Of a stretch of DNA of 64,000 bases, positions 1 to 7,026 are shown one piece after another; the stretch's first letter is position 1, and every line of letters begins with the position of its first letter. The translations under genes were made by a program, and so were the position numbers. The notes under the pieces are model-generated. The model saw only the letters and a list, made by a program, of their open reading frames with translations, did no database searches and had not been told where the DNA came from. The stretch lies in assembly GCF_900010755.1 (NCBI RefSeq), contig NZ_CZJT01000056.1:62001-126000 (forward strand). The letters run 5' to 3'. This DNA comes from Paeniglutamicibacter antarcticus (GTDB lineage: Bacteria; Actinomycetota; Actinomycetes; Actinomycetales; Micrococcaceae).

Positions 1-1694
1 TGGGCGACTTCACCGTCCTTCCCGTGTACGGCGGATCCGCTTACGGCCCGCAGCTCAACGGCCTTCGCCGTGGCGCCCAGGTAGTCGTCGGCACCCCCGG
101 CCGCGTCATCGACCACATCAACAAGGGTTCACTGGACCTTTCGGACCTGCAGTACGTGGTCCTGGATGAGGCCGACGAAATGCTGCGCATGGGCTTCGCC
201 GAAGAGGTCGACAAGATCTTGGAAGCCACCCCGGAAGAGAAGCAGGTTGTGCTGTTCTCGGCCACCATGCCTTCCTCGATCCGCCGCATCTCCAAGCAGT
301 ACCTTCGCAACCCGAAGGAAATCTCGGTCAAGTCGAACACCTCGACCGGCTCCAACATCCGCCAGCGTTACGTACAGGTCATGGGAGCCCACAAGCTCGA
401 CGCCATGACCCGCATCCTGGAATCGGAACCGTTCGACGGCGTCATCGCCTTCGTCCGCACCAAGATGGCAACCGAGGACCTGGCTGACAAGCTCAAGGCC
501 CGCGGCTTCACCGCCGCAGCCATCAACGGCGACATCCCGCAGCAGCAGCGCGAGCGCACCATCGAGAACCTCCGCGATGGCAAGATCGACATCCTGGTCG
601 CCACCGACGTTGCAGCCCGTGGCCTCGACGTTGAGCGCATCTCCCACGTCGTGAACTTCGACATCCCGCACGACACCGAGTCCTACGTGCACCGCATTGG
701 CCGTACCGGCCGTGCAGGCCGCTCGGGCGACGCGATCCTCTTCATGACCCCGCGCGAAAAGTACTTGCTGCGTGCCATTGAAAAGGCAACCCGTCAGTCG
801 GTTGAAATGATGCACCTGCCAAGCGTTGACGCAGTCAACGACAAGCGCCTGGCAAAGTTCGCAGACAAGATCGGCGAGACCATCTCCTCGCAGGACCTGA
901 CGGTCTTCCGCAACCTGGTTGAGAAGTTCTCCGCAGAGCACGAAGAAATCGACGAGGTCGAGATCGCCGCTGCACTGGCACACATGGCACAGGGCGGCCG
1001 CCCGTTGCTCATGCAGGAAATGCCTGCCGCTCCGGCCAAGCAGGCTCGTCTTGCCAGTGGCGGACGCGACGGCTTCAACTCACGTGGCCCGTCCCGCGCA
1101 CTGACCGAAGGCAACGCAACCTACCGCCTCGCGGTTGGCCGTCGCCAGCGCGTCATGCCGGGCTCCATCGTTGGCGCACTTGCCAACGAAGGTGGCCTGA
1201 CCTCCGCCCAGATCGGTGGCATCGACATCCGTGCCGACCACACCTTGGTGGAACTGCCGGCAGATCTCTCGGCAGATCAGCTGCGTTCACTGTCCCGCAC
1301 CCGTATCGGTGGCGAACTGATTCACCTCGAGCTGGACAACGGCCGTAGCCCGCGCAGCGAAGAAGGCGGCCGCGAAGGCGGCGGCTACCGTGGCCAGGGC
1401 GGCGGCGGCGGATACCGTGGCGGCCAGGGTGGCGGCGGCGGTTACCGCGGCGGCAACAGCGGTGGCGGCGGCTACCGTGGCGGCAGCGACCGTCGCTCCG
1501 AAGGCGGCTCCTCGGAAGGTGGCCGTGGCGGCTACGACCGCAACAGCGGTGGCGAGCGCGGCGGCCAAGGCGGCGGCGGATACCGTGGCGGCCAGGGTGC
1601 CGGCCAGGGCGGCGGCGAGAACCGCTTCGGCGGCGCCCGCAAGCCACGCACCGCAGGCGGCTCCACCGGCGCACCGCGTCGTCGCGAGTACTAA
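1..1694 (+). CDS. deaD: DEAD-box ATP-dependent RNA helicase, C-terminal part (5' truncated by window)
   Basis: The reading frame is open from the first bases of the window, so the N-terminus, including the Q motif and Walker A, lies upstream. Visible helicase motifs in order are TPGR, DEAD (VLDEADEM), SAT, and in the second RecA lobe VATDVAARGLDV and HRIGRTGR. A DbpA-type RNA-binding domain follows (around YRLAVGRRQRVMPGSIVGAL), then a roughly 100-residue Gly/Arg-rich tail with many GGYRGG repeats. CsdA/DeaD enzymes unwind structured RNA, in ribosome assembly and cold adaptation; the RGG tail would add non-specific RNA binding. A GC-rich hairpin follows the stop. Family is certain; the deaD symbol is an inference from the DbpA domain and tail. 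Confidence 0.93.
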   Translation, partial: GDFTVLPVYGGSAYGPQLNGLRRGAQVVVGTPGRVIDHINKGSLDLSDLQYVVLDEADEMLRMGFAEEVDKILEATPEEKQVVLFSATMPSSIRRISKQYLRNPKEISVKSNTSTGSNIRQRYVQVMGAHKLDAMTRILESEPFDGVIAFVRTKMATEDLADKLKARGFTAAAINGDIPQQQRERTIENLRDGKIDILVATDVAARGLDVERISHVVNFDIPHDTESYVHRIGRTGRAGRSGDAILFMTPREKYLLRAIEKATRQSVEMMHLPSVDAVNDKRLAKFADKIGETISSQDLTVFRNLVEKFSAEHEEIDEVEIAAALAHMAQGGRPLLMQEMPAAPAKQARLASGGRDGFNSRGPSRALTEGNATYRLAVGRRQRVMPGSIVGALANEGGLTSAQIGGIDIRADHTLVELPADLSADQLRSLSRTRIGGELIHLELDNGRSPRSEEGGREGGGYRGQGGGGGYRGGQGGGGGYRGGNSGGGGYRGGSDRRSEGGSSEGGRGGYDRNSGGERGGQGGGGYRGGQGAGQGGGENRFGGARKPRTAGGSTGAPRRREY

Positions 1695-1708
1695 GCACTA
1701 AATGATTC

Positions 1709-1760
1709 AAGCCCCCGGGGCTGGTTTCCTCCGCAAGGAGCGAAGCCAGGCCGGGGGCTT
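1709..1760 (+). terminator. Hairpin terminator after the RNA helicase
   Basis: Ten-base perfect arms (AAGCCCCCGG at 1709-1718 and CCGGGGGCTT at 1751-1760) enclose a second complementary stretch, 15 nt after the helicase stop. The T-tract is weak, as is common in this GC-rich group. Confidence 0.7.
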
Positions 1761-1809
1761 GCCTCGTTAAGCGGCACCCCGCGAAGTTCCCGGCGATAGA
1801 CTCACCATC

Positions 1810-2985
1810 ATGGACGAATCCCGGCAGCTCGCCGATGACCCCTGGCTTTTTGAGGGGCCACCCAGGACGCTGCCCACCGCGGGCAATGACCCGGGTGCGG
1901 TCGATGGCCCGTGGTCGGGGAGTGTTTTCCAGCCGGTGCGCCACTATCCCGGGTACGGAGACTTCGTTGGCTGCGCCGCGGTACGGGGTGAAGACCCGGC
2001 ACTGCTGGCCAGCGACATCGCTTCGCTGCTGCGTTTCCTCATCGCCCATGCGGCGGCGCTGGCTGCCGAGGAGAACCTGCGCCTGGCCGCGGAAATCTTC
2101 GTGGGCAACACGCTGGTGCAAATGCGCGCCGACGCCCGCTGGTTCGCCACGGTCCCCGGGGAAATGGTGGTCGGCACGCAGTCGAACCTCTTGGCCCCCG
2201 GCATGCTCATGGAGCTGTGTTCGGAGGCAGATCCAGAGAGAGTGGCCGAGGCACTAGCTCGAGCGCTTGAAAGGCTCAAGGCGTGGGCCGCCGAAGAACC
2301 GGACGATCCCCGCCCACTGGATCCGATTCCACGTCCGCGCGAGGCCGTGGCCACCTGGTACAAGACCCCTGCCCGGGGGCCAGAAGGCTTTCGCGATCCG
2401 AGCGGCAATGGGCATCGCTGGGGCGAAATGGGCGCACCGACGGAAAGTTACGGGCGTGTGAGCCACCCCGAGCGCTTTGCGCCGCTGGAAGATGTCCTCG
2501 ATGCCCTGGTTGGGCACCTGGAAACCAGCTACCTGGTCAAACGCGTGGATGCGGTTCATCCCGGGGGCAGAAGCATCGCACTGCACCCCGATGATCCACT
2601 GGCCGCACCACTGCGCCTTGAACTGAACAAGCACCAGGGACAAACTTCCATCCGGGTGTTTGCCGGCCTCCTGCATGACTTCGTATATCCCTCATGCGGA
2701 TGCGATGCCTGCGATGAATCCGCGGAGAATGTCGGCGAAGAACTGGAGGAAACCGTGCTCGGTGTCGTTGCCGGTGGATTTGCCGAGCGCATCCACGGCA
2801 CTGGATCGAGTTCCTTGGCCGAGTATTGCCTGAATACGCTCGACGGCGATTCATCCGGATCGGATGGCAGGCCTGTCGGAACGGGACCGGATATGGATCC
2901 GGGTGGGGCGGCGGCACTCCTTGCGCTGATTCCCAATGGCTGGCACCCGTGGCCGTTGAAAGTGGAAAGCACGGGCGTCCAGTAA
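1810..2985 (+). CDS. DUF6226-like protein with an extra N-terminal domain
   Basis: A 391-residue soluble protein with no signal peptide or membrane segment. The C-terminal half (from about residue 214, SYGRVSHPERFAPL) reads like the DUF6226 family of actinobacteria, including the Cys-rich motif CGCDAC at residues 296-301 and a Trp-His near the end (NGWHPWP). The N-terminal ~165 residues look like a separate alpha/beta domain that I do not recognise, so this may be a fusion. Function is unknown. There is no Shine-Dalgarno; TAGACT lies 7 nt before the ATG, suggesting a leaderless transcript. The gene stands alone between a terminator and tRNA genes. Confidence 0.75.
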   Translation: MDESRQLADDPWLFEGPPRTLPTAGNDPGAVDGPWSGSVFQPVRHYPGYGDFVGCAAVRGEDPALLASDIASLLRFLIAHAAALAAEENLRLAAEIFVGNTLVQMRADARWFATVPGEMVVGTQSNLLAPGMLMELCSEADPERVAEALARALERLKAWAAEEPDDPRPLDPIPRPREAVATWYKTPARGPEGFRDPSGNGHRWGEMGAPTESYGRVSHPERFAPLEDVLDALVGHLETSYLVKRVDAVHPGGRSIALHPDDPLAAPLRLELNKHQGQTSIRVFAGLLHDFVYPSCGCDACDESAENVGEELEETVLGVVAGGFAERIHGTGSSSLAEYCLNTLDGDSSGSDGRPVGTGPDMDPGGAAALLALIPNGWHPWPLKVESTGVQ

Positions 2986-3109
2986 AACCGCCGACTCACA
3001 ACCCCGCCCACACCGGGTGATTCCGGTCTCATATCCGGGCGAAGAAATAGGTCCGGACGTGTGCTTTTGCGGCAAAATTGTGCGCTCTGCCACAAAAGGC
3101 CATCTCGAT

Positions 3110-3138
3110 TTCGCAGTGCCGAAAATAGCTGGTAGAGT
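3110..3138 (+). promoter_or_regulatory. Putative promoter of tRNA-Thr copy 1
   Basis: TTCGCA at 3110-3115 and TAGAGT at 3133-3138 are separated by 17 nt and end 11 nt before the tRNA. The same TAGAGT precedes the second tRNA-Thr copy at 5938-5943 with a similar short leader ending in TCGTT. Confidence 0.5.
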
Positions 3139-3149
3139 TCTTACTCGTT

Positions 3150-3221
3150 GCCCCCCTAGCTCAGTGGTAGAGCGCGTTCTTGGTAAGAACGAGGTCACCG
3201 GATCGATTCCGGTGGGGGGCT
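3150..3221 (+). tRNA. tRNA-Thr (anticodon GGT), copy 1
   Basis: A 72-nt cloverleaf: acceptor GCCCCCC pairs with GGGGGGC, the D arm has AGCTCAGTGGTAGAGC, the anticodon stem-loop is CGTTCTTGGTAAGAACG with GGT centred, and the T loop is GGATCGATTCC-like. No CCA is encoded. It is identical to the copy at 5955-6026. Confidence 0.97.
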
Positions 3222-3293
3222 CTGAATGGAATGGCCCGCGACTGAATCTGCCCGCAAGGGAATCGTGATGCGGATGCGGGTTTTACCATTCGT

Positions 3294-3367
3294 GGCGGCT
3301 TAGCTCAGCTGGTTAGAGCGCACGACTCATAATCGTGAGGTCCCGGGATCGAGTCCCGGAGCCGCTA
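3294..3367 (+). tRNA. tRNA-Met (anticodon CAT), elongator type
   Basis: A 74-nt cloverleaf with acceptor GGCGGCT pairing with AGCCGCT (one G-U at the end) and discriminator A. The D arm is AGCTCAGCTGGTTAGAGC and the anticodon arm CGACTCATAATCG. The paired acceptor end argues for elongator rather than initiator tRNA-Met. It lies 72 nt after tRNA-Thr and is probably co-transcribed. Confidence 0.96.
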
Positions 3368-3374
3368 CAGATTG

Positions 3375-3408
3375 ATCCCCGTCTTCCTCGTGAAGGCGGG
3401 GATTTTTT
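3375..3408 (+). terminator. Rho-independent terminator after tRNA-Thr/tRNA-Met
   Basis: Arms ATCCCCG (3375-3381) and CGGGGAT (3397-3403), with an inner CTTC/GAAG pairing, are followed directly by a run of six T. It ends the tRNA transcript. Confidence 0.92.
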
Positions 3409-3578
3409 GTGCCCAAAAATAGGGCCGGCGTTGGTTCCGCCCGATCCGGGGTCTGCTCGCGTGGCTCGCCACGTGATTCGCTCTCCGGAGGTTTCAACTT
3501 GTCACTGCGGTAATCTGGAGAAAAGTTTGGAAGCGGCCCGATGCGGCTCGCCAAAACACGGACGGGGCTTTTTCGCGC

Positions 3579-4862
3579 ATGGGGTTTGGTCGAGGTTCAT
3601 GGTTGGCTGCCTTCGCGGGTGCAGCGGTTCTGCTGCTGACTGGCTGCGGCGGCCAGGGGAACGAACCGGTTCCCACAGTGCAGGCCGACTATCCGTCCCT
3701 GATGTGGGCTGATGGCGCTGGATTGCGCATCAGCAAGGTCGACCTGCAGGCAGCGACCGAAGCCGTGGAAGGCAAGGACTTCAAGGAAATCTCCAACACC
3801 GGACAATGGTCCCTGGGCGATGAATCGTTTGCTGCCTTTGCTCTGGACCGGAAGGGCCGCCTGGTTGGCTCGATGGTTCATAACCAGGGAATCGACCCCG
3901 CCACGAATCTTCTCTCCTCAGGCGCGAAGGTGGGCCCGGTCGTTGACGGAAAATTCGAGGCTTGGCCGGCTGCCTCAGGGCTTCCCGCCACCGAGGAGTT
4001 GCGCCAGGTGCCTTACGGCACCACCGACGGCGAGAACTTCATCTGGTACGAAACCCCCGAGGCAAGTATCGTCGCCACCCAATGGAAGATCTTTGCCAAA
4101 GACGCAGATGCGCCCGGGCCGGTGCTGTTGGCCGAATCCAGTGACAATGCCCAAGGCCCTGTATCGGGTGCCGGCATGGGCGAGATCGAACCGGCCATTC
4201 ACCGTGACCGCGTGTATTGGAGCACCTCCGTGGCCCCCGAAACCGGGGGAGCGCTGAGCACTCAACTTGTGTCCACTGACCTGGCTGGAGCGGGGGATAC
4301 GCGTGTTGTTGAGCAGGGCGCCGCCCGCCCGGTCTCCTTGGACGGCGCAGTGGCCGCCATCCGCCTCGAGAGCCTCGATCCTGCAACTAGGGGCGAAGAA
4401 CCAAACGCGCTGGGCCACGAAAGTGCGACGGGTATCGTGTTGCTGAAAGAGGACGGGACCACGGTCGATCTGCTCAAGATCGGCGACGGAGCAACAGGCA
4501 ATCTGGGGTTTGGCGCCATGAAGGGTTCCGGGGACGCGCTGTCATTTTCATTCAACGGCGAAACCTTCATCGTTGATACCAAGACCAGGGACGCAGTCGC
4601 CTTCGAGGAGCCCGCTGGCGGCTATCTTGAGGGCTTGGCCCATTGCGGAGACGTGGTGACCTGGACCTACTCCGACGCCAACGGCGAAGGCATCGGGCTG
4701 CAGTACGTTTACAACACCAGTGCAAAGACGTTGCGTGTGGTGAACGAACCTGAACTATTTGGATCCAGCCTGTGTCAGGGGCAGTATTTGTCCTGGTCGG
4801 TGCGTGACTCGTCCAACGACGGCGCGTTTGCCACCGAGGTCGTCACGAAATGGAATCGCTGA
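3579..4862 (+). CDS. Secreted lipoprotein of unknown function
   Basis: A 427-residue protein with a clear lipoprotein signal: a short positive N-terminus, a hydrophobic stretch (AAFAGAAVLLL) and lipobox LLTGC, placing the lipid-anchored Cys near residue 23. The mature part has no membrane segment and several WADGAGLRI / FIWYETPEA / VVTWTYSDANG repeats that resemble blades of a beta-propeller of the TolB/DPP-IV N-terminal kind; that is a fold guess only. It would sit on the outer face of the cytoplasmic membrane. The start codon has no strong ribosome site. It stands alone between the tRNA terminator and a DedA gene. I cannot name a function. Confidence 0.85.
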   Translation: MGFGRGSWLAAFAGAAVLLLTGCGGQGNEPVPTVQADYPSLMWADGAGLRISKVDLQAATEAVEGKDFKEISNTGQWSLGDESFAAFALDRKGRLVGSMVHNQGIDPATNLLSSGAKVGPVVDGKFEAWPAASGLPATEELRQVPYGTTDGENFIWYETPEASIVATQWKIFAKDADAPGPVLLAESSDNAQGPVSGAGMGEIEPAIHRDRVYWSTSVAPETGGALSTQLVSTDLAGAGDTRVVEQGAARPVSLDGAVAAIRLESLDPATRGEEPNALGHESATGIVLLKEDGTTVDLLKIGDGATGNLGFGAMKGSGDALSFSFNGETFIVDTKTRDAVAFEEPAGGYLEGLAHCGDVVTWTYSDANGEGIGLQYVYNTSAKTLRVVNEPELFGSSLCQGQYLSWSVRDSSNDGAFATEVVTKWNR

Positions 4863-5134
4863 CCGGCAGTTGAATCCCGTGCGGATTCCGCGGTCAAGTC
4901 CGGTTGAAGGGCGCGGACCCTGATGCCGCGTGATTGGTGGCAACGTTTGTTCCCACTTGGCATTATTGCCAAGGGGCTCAATGGTGCCGCGGAGGTCATG
5001 GTCAATTGAGCCTTTTGGACACTGCCGGTTCCCCGGAAAACTGTTCCCTTGGGAAAACAATGAATTGGCTGGGAGCTTTCATGAAATACCCGAAACGAGC
5101 GCTCAAGCTCAAGACGCTGCCCTACAGTTGAGCC
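4863..5134. other. Intergenic region between lipoprotein and DedA gene
   Basis: These 272 bases hold no convincing coding frame, RNA gene or strong hairpin. The only supported signal is TACAGT at 5123-5128, six bases before the GTG start of the DedA gene, a plausible -10 box for a leaderless transcript. Confidence 0.5.
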
Positions 5135-5833
5135 GTGATTTCTTTTGCAAGCGTTCAGACAGCGATTGCTGCTGTCGCAGTACGGCCGCCCACTTCGAGT
5201 TTCCTTCCTGACTGGTTGAATCCCGATGTCTTCCTCCGGGATCCGGCTTTGGGCCCCTGGGTGATGTTGCTGGTGTGTGGAATCGTTTTCGTTGAGACCG
5301 GCCTGCTGGTTGGATTCTTCCTACCCGGCGACTCAATGCTCTTCACCGCGGGCTTGCTGGTCGCCACAGGTGCGTTGGATATCAGCCTGCCGCTCTTTGC
5401 GATACTCATTTTTATTGCTGCTTTCGCGGGGGACCAGGCTGGCTACCTGATTGGGCGGAAGGCGGGCCCTGCCATTTTCAAACGCGAAGATTCACGGTTC
5501 TTTAAACGGGAATACGTTGAGAAAGCAAATGAGTTCTTCGAACGTTTCGGGGGGCGGGCCGTGCTGCTGGCCCGGTTCGTTCCGATCGTGCGGACCTTTG
5601 TTCCGGTCATCGCAGGTGTCGCTCACATGAAATACCGCGTCTTTGCAATGTACAACCTCGTCGGTGCCCTGCTGTGGGGTGTCGGCGTGACGATGCTTGG
5701 TTTCTGGCTTGGCCAGTACGCGTGGGTTGGAAAAAACATCGACGTGATTTTTGTGGGCATAGTTTTGCTTTCGGTTATTCCAATTGGGCTGGAATTGCTC
5801 AAGGCACGCAAGAGCAAGCCCACCGAGAGCTAA
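5135..5833 (+). CDS. DedA family integral membrane protein
   Basis: A 232-residue membrane protein of the DedA/VTT (SNARE-associated) family. Diagnostic motifs are an acidic residue and a Gly-Asp in the first re-entrant segment (FVETGLLVGFFLPGDS), GYLIGRKAGP, and the ARFVPIVRTFVPVIAG signature with the two conserved arginines. DedA proteins support membrane homeostasis and, in some members, undecaprenyl-phosphate or phospholipid translocation; which substrate applies here cannot be read from sequence. The GTG start is preceded by TACAGT six bases upstream and no Shine-Dalgarno. A second DedA gene lies 300 bp away on the opposite strand, beyond tRNA-Thr copy 2. Confidence 0.93.
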   Translation: MISFASVQTAIAAVAVRPPTSSFLPDWLNPDVFLRDPALGPWVMLLVCGIVFVETGLLVGFFLPGDSMLFTAGLLVATGALDISLPLFAILIFIAAFAGDQAGYLIGRKAGPAIFKREDSRFFKREYVEKANEFFERFGGRAVLLARFVPIVRTFVPVIAGVAHMKYRVFAMYNLVGALLWGVGVTMLGFWLGQYAWVGKNIDVIFVGIVLLSVIPIGLELLKARKSKPTES

Positions 5834-5954
5834 ACAAAGTTACCCAGCGAGGGTTGTGAAAGACCCAAAACCTCCACGGTGATGCGACCTTCGTCACTTT
5901 TTGTGGTTTCGATGTGCATTATGGGCTGGTTCCTGTGTAGAGTATTTATTCGTT

Positions 5955-6026
5955 GCCCCCCTAGCTCAGTGGTAGAGCGCGTTCTTGGTAAGAACGAGGT
6001 CACCGGATCGATTCCGGTGGGGGGCT
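5955..6026 (+). tRNA. tRNA-Thr (anticodon GGT), copy 2
   Basis: Identical over all 72 nt to the tRNA at 3150-3221. It has the same TCGTT immediately upstream and a TAGAGT -10-like box at 5938-5943. It has its own terminator, so it is an independent transcription unit. Confidence 0.97.
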
Positions 6027-6034
6027 CAGAGAAA

Positions 6035-6078
6035 AACCGCGGTCAGACTCGATTCAAAGAGTCGGATCGCGGTTTTTT
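6035..6078 (+). terminator. Rho-independent terminator after tRNA-Thr copy 2
   Basis: Arms AACCGCG (6035-6041) and CGCGGTT (6068-6074), with an inner GACTC/GAGTC helix, are followed by T6. It may also act on transcripts from the opposite side, because a short A-run precedes the hairpin. Confidence 0.9.
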
Positions 6079-6138
6079 GTTGTGCACTTTGCAGTGCCTA
6101 CGTGGGCACGGCGCCCTCATGCCCCACGGATGTCTCTG

Positions 6139-6768
6139 CTATTTACGAAGCGACGTATTGCCGCTGACCTTCGAGACGATTCGATCGATCAGGACTCCCA
6201 ATCCCATCGCCACGGCGACGGCAATCACCATCCCCAGCAGGTGGTGCTTCTCAAACCATTGGCCAGCTAGGATGCCAATCAGCACCGAATAGGCCGCCCA
6301 CCCTACGCTCGAGAAGCAGGTGAGAATGACGAACCTGCGGTGCGAGTAATTGGTTGCCCCTGCGACAAGATTCACGGCGACGCGGCCGATGGGTACAAAC
6401 CTTGCCACGAGGATCAACGACACGGGCCGCAGTCGCAGTTCATAACCAGCCCAGGCGAACGCATGTTGGAAACGCTTGCGCCGCATCCAGGCGAATCTGT
6501 CGGTACCGATGCCCTTGCCGATCAGGTAGGCGAGATTGTCCCCGACAAAGGCGCCAAGTCCGGCCGCGAGGCCCAACAGCCAGGCGTTAGGCATGCCCGT
6601 GCTGGGGATAAGCGAAGACAACGCAACAACCAAGGATTCGCTGGGAACCGGCGGGAAAAAGCCGTCAATCGCGCAGAACAAAAAGATCATCAGATACGAA
6701 AGTGGGTGGCCAGCCGCCGAAATGATGAAGGTGCTCACGGCATCCATGGCCGTGGTGAGGAGATCCAA
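6139..6768 (-). CDS. DedA family integral membrane protein
   Basis: A 209-residue second DedA/VTT protein, clearly diverged from the one at 5135. Motifs are FFPPVPSESLVVA (re-entrant segment with acidic residue), GDNLAYLIGKGIG and ARFVPIGRVAVNLVAGATNY, followed by two C-terminal membrane spans. The FPP-E and RxVRxxxG-like patterns are closer to the phospholipid-scaffold-like DedA subgroup than to the upstream paralogue. The start is read as TTG with AGGA seven bases before it. It runs convergently toward tRNA-Thr copy 2. Substrate is unknown. Confidence 0.9.
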   Translation of the reverse strand: MDLLTTAMDAVSTFIISAAGHPLSYLMIFLFCAIDGFFPPVPSESLVVALSSLIPSTGMPNAWLLGLAAGLGAFVGDNLAYLIGKGIGTDRFAWMRRKRFQHAFAWAGYELRLRPVSLILVARFVPIGRVAVNLVAGATNYSHRRFVILTCFSSVGWAAYSVLIGILAGQWFEKHHLLGMVIAVAVAMGLGVLIDRIVSKVSGNTSLRK

Positions 6769-7026
6769 TGTATTGTCCTGTCAGTTCAATGACCGAGCGG
6801 CCAGTGTCACTCGGTACGTCACATATCAAGGCTATCCATCGATGATTTCATTTCCTACTTTGTTCCGGGCAACTGCCGAACATGCGTAAATCCACGTCTT
6901 GAAATTGATTCCCGATAGGATGGATGAAGTGCGAAATTTGTGGTCATGGGTCCCTTTGGGCCTCGTGGGGCACCAAAGAGGGTATTCGCTCATGAAGACA
7001 TGAACCTTTAGGAGAGGATCAAACGC
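6769..7026. other. Divergent intergenic region (DedA / MinD-like ATPase)
   Basis: 258 bases between two divergent starts, so promoters for both should lie here. A GGAGAGGA ribosome site at 7011-7018 serves the ATPase gene. A TAGGAT on the plus strand near 6916 is a possible -10. No RNA gene was seen. Confidence 0.5.

Noticed and set aside
1380..1640. Tandem repeats as a CRISPR or satellite array
   Set aside because: The periodicity is that of GGYRGG codons inside the helicase gene; there are no spacers.
3017..3268. Short plus-strand frame covering tRNA-Thr copy 1
   Set aside because: The same peptide (CPPSSVVERVLGKNEVTGSIPVGGS) part recurs at the second tRNA copy only because the tRNA sequence is identical.
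3150..6026. Integrated mobile element between tRNA-Thr copies
   Set aside because: No integrase, excisionase or phage gene lies between the repeats, so only a duplication is reported.
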